The translations under genes and the position numbers were made by a program. 36,882 nt of DNA from a virus, in the IMG/VR virus record IMGVR_UViG_3300042466_002044, positions 1 through 36,882 of that record. One strand, 5' to 3'. Below the pieces are notes generated by a model. The model was not told where the DNA came from. It saw only the letters and a program-made list of their open reading frames with translations, and ran no database searches. Shown here piece after piece: positions 22,192-30,737 of the stretch (within the stretch, counting starts at the first letter, position 1; each line of letters begins with the position of its first letter).

Positions 22192-22893
22192 TTAATAAAG
22201 TGCGGAATCATAAATCCAACTAGTTCCTTGAGGATTGACAACAAATTTTAAACCTGCGAAATTACTAATAAACTGATCGGCAGCAGATATATCAATTCTT
22301 TGATTTCCCAAATCTACATTCACGGTTTTTACTCCTCCTCTGGTTCCTCGACCAATACAATTCACTGTATATTCGACCTCAATTGTTTTTGTTCCTAAGT
22401 TTGCTTCTTGAGAAAATATCTTATTGACTTGAGAATATTGAGGAGTAAAAACAAATAATTGTTGTCCAACAACAAAATTTCTACAACTTGTAGTGGCAAC
22501 TGGAATAGTTTCGTTTATCCAAACAGAAACTACATTAATAATATCTTCTTCAGAACCATCAATATTAAATGGATAAGGATAGATTAATGAAACGGGTTTT
22601 AACCAATATGCACTCAAAGTTTTAACAGTATTATATGTTTCTTGCCAACAACTGCTATTTGTCTGCACATTATTCACTAGATTTTCCCAAATTGCACTAT
22701 TTTGTGTAAATGCGGAATATAGTGGATTCCAAATATTATTTGCACTATATTCAAAATTACATGTATACACTTCCAATGCTTTAAAATTATAATTTATTGA
22801 AGATAATGAATCTCCAATATTTTCATAATCTTTGATTGGGAAAACTATTTGATTATCAGTTAATTTACAAATCTCTCTAGTGTAGGATGACAT
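22192..22893 (-). CDS. Tail-fibre-associated protein, paralog B
   Basis: A 233-residue protein sharing an N-terminal module (residues about 24-135) with the 365-residue neighbour: SINYNF, SxxW, TVKTLSAYWLKP and WINETIPV. The C-terminus is beta-rich, ending NPQGTSWIYDSALY like a small baseplate or fibre domain. It starts 10 nt after the giant fibre gene. Probably structural; exact role unknown. Confidence 0.65.
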   Translation of the reverse strand: MSSYTREICKLTDNQIVFPIKDYENIGDSLSSINYNFKALEVYTCNFEYSANNIWNPLYSAFTQNSAIWENLVNNVQTNSSCWQETYNTVKTLSAYWLKPVSLIYPYPFNIDGSEEDIINVVSVWINETIPVATTSCRNFVVGQQLFVFTPQYSQVNKIFSQEANLGTKTIEVEYTVNCIGRGTRGGVKTVNVDLGNQRIDISAADQFISNFAGLKFVVNPQGTSWIYDSALY

Positions 22894-22903
22894 TATATAT
22901 TAT

Positions 22904-25900
22904 TTAGCAGAGGGATACGCAATCTTCAAAAACGAAATCAGGAGTTTTGCAGCAATTATTTTCTAAATCGCTCCAACTAAAAGGATATCTGCAATTTCCA
23001 CATTCTAATTCTTCCCATGTTAATGGGAATAAACTATTGCATTGAGTTTGTAGGAAATTCCAGCATATTAGTGAATGATTTCCGGGAACACCACCACGAA
23101 GCACGCACCATGATGAAATGCCGCTTAATTGTGTACTTCCAGTTATTTGATTACTACGAAGTTCTTTCCAAGAAATCGGATTTTTATTCAATGATGGTCG
23201 TTGAATAGAATCAATATAGTGATATTTCCATGACCATTGCAAATTATTGTTATGATTTGGGTAAATGCTAAGATAATTAATATTATCTTTTAACTCCACA
23301 ATACTATTGTATAGATTTTCAATACTACGATTAATTGTGTCATATAATACTGGCTCATTTGTTCCTAGTAATATAGGACGATTAGTCAATGCACTCGGAG
23401 ATACTGAACTAGTAGATTGATAAATTACATCACCTTTTTCATCAATATTAATATATAATTTTTTAAATATTCGGCTATTCAACAAGTTTGCATTATCATA
23501 TATTTTTTGGAATGAATCGTTATAAATGTATGCAGTTACAAATTCTTTTTCTGATACGAAAATATTATTCCATTGGAAACCTGCTTTGTCTTCATCCTCA
23601 TCAATGATTTTGTCTATTTCAGTGAAATCAATATAACGATAAATGTATTGAGGAGTTAAAACATATAGGTTTGTATAGTCGAAGAATACTTCAATTATTG
23701 GATCAAAGAATGTTTTAGATGAAATTTTTGTTCCGTTGAGAGAATATTTGAAAAGAGTATTATTTGAAATAGCATATACGATTCCATCATAAATTTGATT
23801 TAATACCGCATTATTACATTCAGGAACAAAGAAAGAATTAATTATTTTTTCATTTTTATCGAATACAGTGATGTAATTATCTTCTGTTAATACGATAAAA
23901 ATTCCATCTTTTTCGGAAATAGAAATTGGACGATTGTTTGCAGAGAAATTATCTAACTGAATATTATTTAACCAGTTTAGATTTTTATTATAAACTTTGA
24001 TGATATAAGAATCTTTATCAACAATATATAATTGTTCATCTTTATCAACACAGAAATCAGTAGGACTGTTTAGTTTAGTACGATCAGTTCTTTCACCGAC
24101 ACCTCCCCAATAATGAGTAAGTTTGATATTTTGAGGAACATTTATATCAAATTCACAAACAAAAAAAGTATTTTTTCCACGATCAAGAATGAACAATCTT
24201 TTTTCATTAGAATTATATCTAATGGTAATTGGTTCTTCTAAAACTTCACCATCTCCTAAACGATTGAAAGAATATAATAATTCAGGTGTTTCGTCAATTG
24301 AATATATCTGAATATAATTTTCATTAACAGTTAATAGTTTGTCTTCTATGATTTGTGCAGATTTCAAATTTTTAAAATAAATATCCTGAATATTATCAGG
24401 AGAATAAATAGTATGCCATTTGAAATTACCAAATAGCGAACCTAAGAAACCAGCATTTGCTTTAGGGAAATTGATATTGTTTATAGAACAACTTGCACTC
24501 AAGTATTCCATATTTGTTTGGAATTTCGTTAAGCATTGATTTATTTTATCAGCAAATTGCCAATCATTAGGGTTAATTCTAGTTTCTTCTAAATTATATG
24601 GTAAAATTATTTCATCATAAAATTCTCTTTGAATGCTAGGGTCATATTTTTCAAAAGAGTTTTTTACATAAATCATATTATGCCAAGTTTGAACTGTAGT
24701 TGAGCCATCATTTAAAATTCCAGTTAATGAAGGAGATTTATTTCCTTCTGAAGAGTATGAAGTAGTTAAAAATTCTGATAAAGAACTTTGTAGAGATCCT
24801 TCCCCATTATCGAATACAAATGAAGAAAATCCAGAAAAAGGTAATGACGAAAAGTTCGTATTACTTCCATTATAAAAAGTAGCAGTTTCCCCGGTAGATA
24901 GCAAATTCTTACCAGTGTACAAATAAAGATTAGGACCATTATATGCAATCAAATCCACAATATTAGAAAATAATGGTACATTTTGAGTGCAATAATCATA
25001 ACCGGGAATATTAATTCCTATATTTCCTGATAAGAATACTTTACAATGATTAACGGAATTTTCATTAATAATAAAATCAGAGTTCTCAATATTAATTTTT
25101 AGTAATTTAGAAAATATTGATTGATTTCCATTTAAAGATTTTGTTTGAAAGAAATTAGCACTACTCAATACCAAATTGACATTATAATTAACAAGAGTTG
25201 TATATGATGTGTTTATTGTACAATTTAATTCCGGGGTTTCTGCATATTTATTAACATTAAAATAATTGTTACTCAGTGTTATAAATACGTCTGGACTTGG
25301 GAAATCATAGAATTGAACGTCTTCACGAAACACCGAAGAATTATCAGAAGATGCAGAATTGTAAATTGAAACAGGATTGCTTTCAATAAAGATTGAATTG
25401 TATGCAGAAACTGAAACTGTATTGTTTGATGAAACATCATTGTATGTTACAGGGATAACTGCAAAACTACTATTTGTTTCATATATCTTAGAACCTATTT
25501 TCCAAACATAACGATCAAAACCGGGAGTTGCAGAGAATTGGAAATTTTCCGTATGACATGGTTTATATGCACTCATTCCTAATGAGTTTAAATAAGAATT
25601 ATTCTGGAATGATAATGCGGTAGTATTTCCGTCTCTATCTCCAATTTCTTGTTGATAAATTGGAACATAAATATTACTTGGTATTCCAATATAACTAAAA
25701 GGTTGAATACTTGATAACAAATAGAAACACATATAATCTGTGAAATTATATGCTTTAAAATCCCCATCAACTGGAGTTGCATTAAATGCAGACAAATAAA
25801 CACATGCACTTGCCGTATTTAACGTAATGTTTAACGATGAACCTGTTGCATTACCAACTGTTCCATTGCTATACTTGTAATCCCATTTAACATCAGCACT

Positions 25901-28123
25901 ATTAACATTCAAGTTTGCATAAATGGCTGATAAAAGAATCGTTCCAGAAGTGGAATAGAATATATTAGTGTATTCGTCACTACGGTAAACATTTGAATCA
26001 CTTTCTTTTTTGGCATCAATAAACAAATATTGTTTGAGAGGATATTGACGAAAACTAAACATTTTTGTAGCATTAAAATTAAAATCATCACGAAACAAAT
26101 TACATGAGATATTGAATAAAACTTGTTTAGGATCGGATTCTACAGGAATTGTAGAAAAGGTTGCATTTATTAGAGAATAATTATTAGAACTAGAATATAT
26201 AGTTGATTCTTTAATAGTTTTTAAATTATCTTTTGTATATAACACTACACTTCCACGATTATCGTTTGCAGTTTCATTCCATATAATATTAGCGTTTGTA
26301 GGAACTCTATACGAATATCCATTACGATTAACAAATGCACTAAGCGTGGAATAATTGGCGCTATTATAATCGTTTGTATCGCCTTTTATTTCTAAATATG
26401 CACTTCCGAAAACACTGCTTGGAGGAAACCAAAACGTATTTGCTGATAAATCATATTCTTCAGAATATAAAACAATTTCAGTTTTGTCGATTCCCAAGTT
26501 TGAAACTTTGGAATAAACATGTAATGGATAAAATGTATTTCTTTCTAGAACGTTATCATTCTTATCTCTGAATATTATATTGTCTGGAGGATTTGCATCC
26601 CATTTTACTCGGTACTCATTGCTTGGAGTTGGGAAAATATTTGCTTCAACAATTGCGGTCGAATCTGTGGAAGATGTTAAGAATAAGTTAAAAACAACTT
26701 TATCTTTGTTTAGCAAAAATTGAATTTGATTTTCTTCTTCAAAAATAGCACCTGCGGCAGTTTGTAATTGAATACGAACTTTATGTTTATTACCGCTTCC
26801 ATCGTTTTTAAAAACTATTTGTTGATGAGAGTTGGCAGGAAACCATTGCTCACTAACATAAGTTGTTGCAGGTGCAGCAGCACGATATGCTAATAATGAA
26901 TTATCTCCTCTAGTTTCGATGAAACGTTTAAACAATATATTGCTTGTTGTTGGCATGTCATAGGAATTTTGATAATAATTATCAACCATAACAGTTTCAA
27001 CAGTTGTACTTGAAATTGTTTGTGATGTAACAAAACTTGAAGGAGCAAATGTTACCGTGAATAAATCTTTGGTAGGAGATACAAAATTATAATTAAAAAG
27101 ATAAACTGGAGAATTTGGATACACTCCTTGATTAACACTTAATGAAAAATTATTAGTTGCAGTTTTTTGAAAAAGAACGCCTCCCGGAGCAATTGGACTA
27201 GATGTTTCATACCAAACAGTTATATCACTATTTGGTTTAATATAAAGTGGTGGTTTTAATTCAATTAATACTCCACCACTTTTATCATTCATACTTGCTT
27301 GAACAGTGTAAGGTGTTGTTATTCCCATTTCTGTTAATACTTCACTTTCTAAACATGACAAGTTTGTGACAAAATTATTAGAGATATAATTGAAATTATC
27401 ATTTGTAAAATAGTCATTATAAAAACTTAAAATGAAAATTTGGTCAGGAACATCAACTGCAATATTAGTGGACGTAATAACAGGAATGTCAATTCGTAAA
27501 CTATTAGCAATCAGATCAGGAGATAAACTAGAAGAATTGAAAACTCTGTAATAATTTATATTTCTAGAGTATTCGTAATTTTTTCTTCCTCCTGCAAGTG
27601 TTGCATAACCTGATAAAGTATCTATGTTTGAATCACTAAAATCAACTGTGGAAAAATTAGTTTTTTTGACTAGTTTTCTAAAATCTGGAGTTTGAACTTC
27701 TCCATTGAATGCAGATGCACTAACAACCCCAATATCCAATGACATTGAAAAATTGTTATTTTTTGTCATTTTTGGCATTGGGTGACTTGGCCAAATTGTT
27801 AATGCTGATAAACCTCCTAATAAAGTTAAATAAAGATATTCTCGGTCGCTTTTAACATTCCAACGAAAAGGTGCTAAATCATTAGGATTTAAAAAATTAG
27901 TTGGAGAAGTTGCACTTAAAACAGTTCCAACTGTGTTATTACCAATTAAAGTATAATCATTCGTTTTTCTAAAATTGATTTTGCCTTCCCATGTATCATA
28001 ATAGAAATAACGAAATCTCACACCAAAACGAGCATTTGACAATTGAGGATTTAGTTCATTAAAAGAAATGTCGATTCTCTCGTTTGGATATGGATTAGCA
28101 ATTTGTATAGCACTCAATAACAT
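22904..28123 (-). CDS. Giant tail-fibre/adhesin-like protein with beta-propeller
   Basis: A 1739-residue protein rich in Asn, Ser, Thr and Tyr, built of many beta-sandwich-like segments, as in long tail fibres. Residues about 1290-1500 contain NHL/YVTN-type propeller blades (LFILDRGKNTFFV, SPTDFCVDKDEQLYIVD, IIKVYNKNLN). The last about 110 residues are Cys-rich with a repeated P-x-[ST]-W-x-[ED]-L motif (PISWKEL, PLTWEEL, PFSWSDL). It has no signal peptide or membrane helix. First gene of the structural operon, with a late-type box 6 nt before the ATG. Likely the host-recognition fibre; the receptor is unknown. Confidence 0.8.
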   Translation of the reverse strand: MLLSAIQIANPYPNERIDISFNELNPQLSNARFGVRFRYFYYDTWEGKINFRKTNDYTLIGNNTVGTVLSATSPTNFLNPNDLAPFRWNVKSDREYLYLTLLGGLSALTIWPSHPMPKMTKNNNFSMSLDIGVVSASAFNGEVQTPDFRKLVKKTNFSTVDFSDSNIDTLSGYATLAGGRKNYEYSRNINYYRVFNSSSLSPDLIANSLRIDIPVITSTNIAVDVPDQIFILSFYNDYFTNDNFNYISNNFVTNLSCLESEVLTEMGITTPYTVQASMNDKSGGVLIELKPPLYIKPNSDITVWYETSSPIAPGGVLFQKTATNNFSLSVNQGVYPNSPVYLFNYNFVSPTKDLFTVTFAPSSFVTSQTISSTTVETVMVDNYYQNSYDMPTTSNILFKRFIETRGDNSLLAYRAAAPATTYVSEQWFPANSHQQIVFKNDGSGNKHKVRIQLQTAAGAIFEEENQIQFLLNKDKVVFNLFLTSSTDSTAIVEANIFPTPSNEYRVKWDANPPDNIIFRDKNDNVLERNTFYPLHVYSKVSNLGIDKTEIVLYSEEYDLSANTFWFPPSSVFGSAYLEIKGDTNDYNSANYSTLSAFVNRNGYSYRVPTNANIIWNETANDNRGSVVLYTKDNLKTIKESTIYSSSNNYSLINATFSTIPVESDPKQVLFNISCNLFRDDFNFNATKMFSFRQYPLKQYLFIDAKKESDSNVYRSDEYTNIFYSTSGTILLSAIYANLNVNSADVKWDYKYSNGTVGNATGSSLNITLNTASACVYLSAFNATPVDGDFKAYNFTDYMCFYLLSSIQPFSYIGIPSNIYVPIYQQEIGDRDGNTTALSFQNNSYLNSLGMSAYKPCHTENFQFSATPGFDRYVWKIGSKIYETNSSFAVIPVTYNDVSSNNTVSVSAYNSIFIESNPVSIYNSASSDNSSVFREDVQFYDFPSPDVFITLSNNYFNVNKYAETPELNCTINTSYTTLVNYNVNLVLSSANFFQTKSLNGNQSIFSKLLKINIENSDFIINENSVNHCKVFLSGNIGINIPGYDYCTQNVPLFSNIVDLIAYNGPNLYLYTGKNLLSTGETATFYNGSNTNFSSLPFSGFSSFVFDNGEGSLQSSLSEFLTTSYSSEGNKSPSLTGILNDGSTTVQTWHNMIYVKNSFEKYDPSIQREFYDEIILPYNLEETRINPNDWQFADKINQCLTKFQTNMEYLSASCSINNINFPKANAGFLGSLFGNFKWHTIYSPDNIQDIYFKNLKSAQIIEDKLLTVNENYIQIYSIDETPELLYSFNRLGDGEVLEEPITIRYNSNEKRLFILDRGKNTFFVCEFDINVPQNIKLTHYWGGVGERTDRTKLNSPTDFCVDKDEQLYIVDKDSYIIKVYNKNLNWLNNIQLDNFSANNRPISISEKDGIFIVLTEDNYITVFDKNEKIINSFFVPECNNAVLNQIYDGIVYAISNNTLFKYSLNGTKISSKTFFDPIIEVFFDYTNLYVLTPQYIYRYIDFTEIDKIIDEDEDKAGFQWNNIFVSEKEFVTAYIYNDSFQKIYDNANLLNSRIFKKLYINIDEKGDVIYQSTSSVSPSALTNRPILLGTNEPVLYDTINRSIENLYNSIVELKDNINYLSIYPNHNNNLQWSWKYHYIDSIQRPSLNKNPISWKELRSNQITGSTQLSGISSWCVLRGGVPGNHSLICWNFLQTQCNSLFPLTWEELECGNCRYPFSWSDLENNCCKTPDFVFEDCVSLC

Positions 28124-28129
28124 TAAAAT

Positions 28130-28137
28130 TATTTATT
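28130..28137 (-). promoter_or_regulatory. Late-promoter-like box for giant fibre gene
   Basis: Minus strand AATAAATA, one mismatch from the T4 late consensus, 6 nt before the ATG at 28123. Confidence 0.45.
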
Positions 28138-28175
28138 GGAAGGAACAATGGTTTGTAGAAAAAACCAAAAAGTTG

Positions 28176-28204
28176 TTGACAATCCACATCTTATAGTGTA
28201 AAAT
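28176..28204 (+). promoter_or_regulatory. Promoter for tRNA-Met and following ORFs
   Basis: TTGACA (28176-28181), 17-nt spacer ending GTG, TAAAAT (28199-28204), 5 nt before the tRNA at 28210. Confidence 0.75.
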
Positions 28205-28209
28205 AGAAT

Positions 28210-28291
28210 TGCTGGGTGTCTGAAGTTGGTCATCAGGGAAGGCTCATAACCTTCTGCGCAAGCCTCGGAGGTTCGAATCCTCCCCCAGCAA
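28210..28291 (+). tRNA. tRNA-Met(CAT) with enlarged variable loop
   Basis: Acceptor TGCTGGG/CCCAGCA, D-stem with one G-T wobble, anticodon stem GAAGG/CCTTC, loop CTCATAA (anticodon CAT) and canonical T-loop TTCGAAT. The variable region is 12 nt, longer than the usual 4-5, and no base separates the D and anticodon stems. CCA is not encoded. Elongator, initiator or Ile2 identity cannot be decided. Confidence 0.85.
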
Positions 28292-28299
28292 CATAATTT

Positions 28300-28500
28300 A
28301 TGAGTATCACAATCCATAAAGCTAACTATAAATCTAAGGTTAATGTTTATGTTGGATTTGGGCGCTACGAATTGACTCCGACCACTGTTTGTCGGGGAGG
28401 CAAAGGGTATTATTCCCAGCGCCCACCTCGCGGTCTGATGGTAAGAAATTGGAAGCATGTAACATGCAAACATTGTCTTAGATATTTTCCGAAAAATTAA
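28300..28500 (+). CDS. Small basic protein with CxxC, 66 aa
   Basis: MSITIHKANYKSKVNVYVGFGRYEL... is very basic, with a C-terminal TCKHCLRYF motif, a possible half zinc site, and one other Cys. The ATG lies 8 nt after the tRNA-Met 3' end, so tRNA processing would leave a nearly leaderless mRNA. The following gene starts 4 nt after its stop. Function unknown; nucleic-acid binding is plausible from charge. Confidence 0.55.
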   Translation: MSITIHKANYKSKVNVYVGFGRYELTPTTVCRGGKGYYSQRPPRGLMVRNWKHVTCKHCLRYFPKN

Positions 28501-28504
28501 AAAT

Positions 28505-28792
28505 ATGTCCGAAGAAAATCCTCAAAATATTATACCAATTGCATTAATTACTAAAGTTTTAGAAGAGAATCACACGGATGATTTGGGTAGTCCTGCGGCG
28601 ATAATTTTGAATAAAAATCAGAATGTGGGATTCTATCCACGGTATGTAGCATCCGCAATGATTGCACTTTATGAAGCATTTCTCGCACATGTTCCAGAAA
28701 ATATTCAGGTTGAATTTGAGCAACAAGTAAAACATAATTTTGATGTTATGTTTGAAGAGAAAGACGATCACATGATAACAATAAAAGTATGA
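28505..28792 (+). CDS. Hypothetical protein, 95 aa, paralog of the 30887 product
   Basis: An acidic 95-residue protein. Its C-terminal half, MIALYEAFLAHVPENIQVEF..., aligns without gaps to RALFDAFSVLVPEAKDSF... in the product at 30887-31210: an ALxxAF helix, VPE turn, then an amphipathic helix. It overlaps the next gene by 4 nt. I recognise no domain. Confidence 0.65.
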   Translation: MSEENPQNIIPIALITKVLEENHTDDLGSPAAIILNKNQNVGFYPRYVASAMIALYEAFLAHVPENIQVEFEQQVKHNFDVMFEEKDDHMITIKV

Positions 28793-29289
28793 ACGAATCA
28801 ATCATAGAAAATTTAAAAAATATTTACCACTATATTTGTACGACCAGACATACAGGTTTGGGACTCAGGCAAAGTATTGCTGCATTCAGTGATAAAAAAC
28901 CTATAATTATAGTTCCAACAGAATTGCATAAAATAGCATATAGGGAGACACATCGGAATGTAGATGTAATATCATTACATGAAGTTAGTACCGCATTAAG
29001 AGGACGCAATCAACCAATAATCTTCGATACAGACACCGTAGGGGAGATTATATCAATGATATTAACGGATTTACATATTTGTATAAGTTCTACAGAAGTA
29101 TTGCTTTCCCGAGAACTATCTGATTGGGAAAATATAGTGAAATTTATAGAATCTGATGGATTTAAATTAATGAATGAATCAGTTAAACTGGCAATAAACG
29201 AAAAGAAATCAGAAATCGGCGGAAATATCACACGTTTAGAAAAACATTTACAATTTCTTGTAGAAAAAATTGCAAAAAAGAATAAGTAG
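28789..29289 (+). CDS. Hypothetical protein, 166 aa
   Basis: Starts MNESIIENLKNIYHYICTTRHTGLGL, with a KKPIIIVPTE strand and a NQPIIFDTDTVGEII segment suggesting an alpha/beta fold, then a long charged C-terminal helix. No canonical Walker motif is present. It overlaps the previous gene by 4 nt (GTATGA), so the two are probably coupled. Function unknown. Confidence 0.65.
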   Translation: MNESIIENLKNIYHYICTTRHTGLGLRQSIAAFSDKKPIIIVPTELHKIAYRETHRNVDVISLHEVSTALRGRNQPIIFDTDTVGEIISMILTDLHICISSTEVLLSRELSDWENIVKFIESDGFKLMNESVKLAINEKKSEIGGNITRLEKHLQFLVEKIAKKNK

Positions 29290-29299
29290 AAATAACAAC

Positions 29300-29518
29300 A
29301 TGGAAAATCTTCCAACATACAAGTTTTCGACAAAAGAAAAGACAGCATCTGAAATATTTTCAATGCCAACTCATTTCCGTAGTCATTTTATGGCGGAAGC
29401 TCGACCTAGTTTTGCAGGAGCAGAGGCAAGTGGTTGGCGCAAAAGTCAGAGTTTTATTCAAACAGAAAATACAACTGGAAAAAATAAAAATTTTGACACA
29501 ACCGTAAAAAATGCGTAG
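29300..29518 (+). CDS. Hypothetical protein, 72 aa
   Basis: MENLPTYKFSTKEKTASEIFSMP... is polar, Ser/Thr/Asn-rich and probably partly disordered, with a SGWRKSQSF segment. ATG at 29300 lies 10 nt after the previous stop; a longer frame starting at 29270 would overlap the neighbour. It is followed by an intrinsic terminator at 29550. Function unknown. Confidence 0.55.
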   Translation: MENLPTYKFSTKEKTASEIFSMPTHFRSHFMAEARPSFAGAEASGWRKSQSFIQTENTTGKNKNFDTTVKNA

Positions 29519-29549
29519 GTAAAGAACTGTATTAATTTTGTACTTTCAG

Positions 29550-29580
29550 AGCCTCGCCCAAAAAGCGGGGCTTTAATTTT
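29550..29580 (+). terminator. Intrinsic terminator
   Basis: AGCCTCGC (29550-29557) pairs with GCGGGGCT (29565-29572), one G-U wobble, loop CCAAAAA, followed by TTTAATTTT. It ends the 28210-29518 transcription unit. Confidence 0.8.
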
Positions 29581-29665
29581 ATCAGAAATAGTCGTTGATC
29601 AAAACCGAGAATCAACTTAAAAGGCCAAAAATGAGCTATAATCATTTAATCTGTGAAACAGGGTT

Positions 29666-30169
29666 ATGAATAATAACCGTAACAATCGTATGAAAAATTA
29701 TAAAAAAGAAATAGAAAAGTTATTAGAACAATCAACTGATTGGAAATGCACGGTTTGTAAAAACAGAACTGCCAGAGTTGTTCACTCTTTTATTCTGAAT
29801 AGAAAAATTGAGAAAATAAGTGATTGCACAATTGTTTGTAAATCTTGTAAAGAAGAAATAGATTTTGCGATAGAAAACCAATACATTTCCCAAAAAGTTT
29901 CCGAATTAGAAGAAATAAAAGAAAAAACATTGAGTCTTAGAAATGATTCTTATCAGTTTTGGAAAATCAAGTTTTTGGAAAAAAGAAGTTTGACAGAAGA
30001 AGAATTAGGGTGTATAGAAGGCTTAACAAAAGCAAGAAAAAGGAAACTTTCAAGTGCTTTGAAAAAAGATTTTCAAAGAAAAGATTTGTATAAAATGAAA
30101 TTCAATGAAAAAGAAATTCAAAAAATGAAAAAGATGCTAATCACATTTCAATATAGAACCATAGTCTAA
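29666..30169 (+). CDS. Zinc-binding (degenerate HNH-like) protein
   Basis: A 167-residue very basic protein. Residues about 23-55 hold CTVCKNRTARVVHSF and, 20 residues on, IVCKSCKEEID. Two CxxC pairs flank a His, like the treble-clef zinc core of HNH nucleases, but the catalytic HH and Asn are not evident. The C-terminal half is Lys-rich and helical. Its last 15 bases, including TAA, lie inside the tRNA-Asp gene. A DNA- or RNA-binding role near the tRNA cluster is plausible; nuclease activity is doubtful. A weak TATAAT is seen at 29637. Confidence 0.65.
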   Translation: MNNNRNNRMKNYKKEIEKLLEQSTDWKCTVCKNRTARVVHSFILNRKIEKISDCTIVCKSCKEEIDFAIENQYISQKVSELEEIKEKTLSLRNDSYQFWKIKFLEKRSLTEEELGCIEGLTKARKRKLSSALKKDFQRKDLYKMKFNEKEIQKMKKMLITFQYRTIV

Positions 30170-30230
30170 CTGGCAAGACGCAACCCTGTCACGGTTGAAG
30201 ATGCGGATTCGAATTCCGTTGGTTCTGCCA
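30155..30230 (+). tRNA. tRNA-Asp(GTC)
   Basis: Acceptor AGAACCA/TGGTTCT, D-stem GTCT/AGAC, anticodon arm CAACC-CTGTCAC-GGTTG, T-loop TTCGAAT, encoded CCA. The 5' part overlaps the 3' end of the upstream ORF. Confidence 0.92.
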
Positions 30231-30233
30231 TTT

Positions 30234-30326
30234 GGGTAGTTTAGTGGACAAGCGTGCCACGTTTGCTTGGAAAGCAAAATAGACTATAATAAAATATAGT
30301 CTGGGGAGCATGTCCTCAATTACCCG
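30234..30326 (+). tRNA. tRNA-Ser(GGA) with non-canonical D- and T-loops
   Basis: Acceptor GGGTAGT/ATTACCC, D-stem GTGG/CCAC, anticodon arm TTTGC-TTGGAAA-GCAAA, and a class II variable arm of 7 bp (GACTATA/TATAGTC). The T-stem is TGGGG/CCTCA but its loop is AGCATGT rather than TTCRANY. The D-loop lacks the GG that normally contacts the T-loop. Possibly functional with an altered elbow. Confidence 0.75.
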
Positions 30327-30330
30327 CCCT

Positions 30331-30468
30331 TAATCAACAATCGCTGCAAAAATGAGGTGCTGCATAAACCCAAATCCTCTAACAGTTCAAGATGTATTTG
30401 TTTTGGTTTATGACAAATGCCGTTGATTAGGCATCACTCATTAGAACTAGCTTACTCTAATGGAGTGA
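30331..30468 (+). ncRNA. Structured spacer element between tRNA-Ser and tRNA-Thr
   Basis: About 140 nt without an ORF but with nested helices. TAATCAAC (30331-30338) pairs with GTTGATTA (30422-30429), enclosing ATAAACC (30364-30370)/GGTTTAT (30405-30411). Next follows an 11-bp hairpin, CACTCATTAGA (30435-30445) with the 30456-30467 strand and one bulged G. It may be a small RNA, a processing signal or a remnant tRNA-like element. Strand follows its neighbours. Confidence 0.4.
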
Positions 30469-30473
30469 ACATT

Positions 30474-30545
30474 GCCTGTGTGGCTGAATGGTTAAGCACC
30501 TCTCTTGTAAAGAGGATTACGGGGGTTCGATCCCCTCCACAGGCT
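30474..30545 (+). tRNA. tRNA-Thr(TGT)
   Basis: Acceptor GCCTGTG/CACAGGC, anticodon arm CCTCT-CTTGTAA-AGAGG, T-arm GGGGG-TTCGATC-CCCTC. No encoded CCA. Confidence 0.92.
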
Positions 30546-30551
30546 CATTAA

Positions 30552-30619
30552 TTTTTAGTCGAATAAGAAGTTCAACCTCCGGGAGGAGGGAAGTAAAGGT
30601 GCAAGTCCTTTATAAAAAT
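30552..30619 (+). tRNA. tRNA-like gene with contracted anticodon arm
   Basis: An AT-only acceptor stem (TTTTTA/TAAAAA core), a short GAA/TTC D-stem, a perfect T-arm AAAGG-TGCAAGT-CCTTT and a 5-nt variable loop are recognisable. The anticodon arm folds best as CCTCC (30576-30580)/GGAGG (30585-30589) closed by GGGA, a GNRA-type tetraloop, leaving no 7-nt anticodon loop. A poorer 7-nt alternative would read CGG (Pro). Either a decayed tRNA or a tRNA-mimic. Confidence 0.45.
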
Positions 30620-30626
30620 TATATAT

Positions 30627-30700
30627 ACGCATCAATGCCAAGGCTGGCGAATTGGACTCCAAATCCGATTGGCCCGATTCGATTTCGGGGGTGCGTGCCA
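30627..30700 (+). tRNA. tRNA-Trp(CCA)
   Basis: Acceptor ACGCATC/GGTGCGT, D-stem TGCC/GGCG, anticodon loop CTCCAAA (anticodon CCA) on a 5-6-bp stem, T-arm CCCGA-TTCGATT-TCGGG, encoded CCA. Confidence 0.9.
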
Positions 30701-30709
30701 CCAAAATTG

Positions 30710-30737
30710 TTGACAATCTCCGGATATGTGATAAAAT
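30710..30737 (+). promoter_or_regulatory. Promoter inside the tRNA cluster
   Basis: TTGACA (30710-30715), 16-nt spacer ending TGA (extended -10), TAAAAT (30732-30737), immediately before the 14-bp tandem repeat and tRNA-Gly. Confidence 0.7.

Noticed and set aside
28129-28473. Minus-strand 114-codon frame
   Set aside because: It runs through the tRNA-Met gene and the promoter in antisense (RIRTSEACAEGYEPS type) and opposes the supported plus-strand genes.
29666-30169. Active HNH homing endonuclease
   Set aside because: Two CxxC pairs and a His suggest the zinc core, but the catalytic HH and Asn are not visible, so only a degenerate HNH-like fold is proposed.
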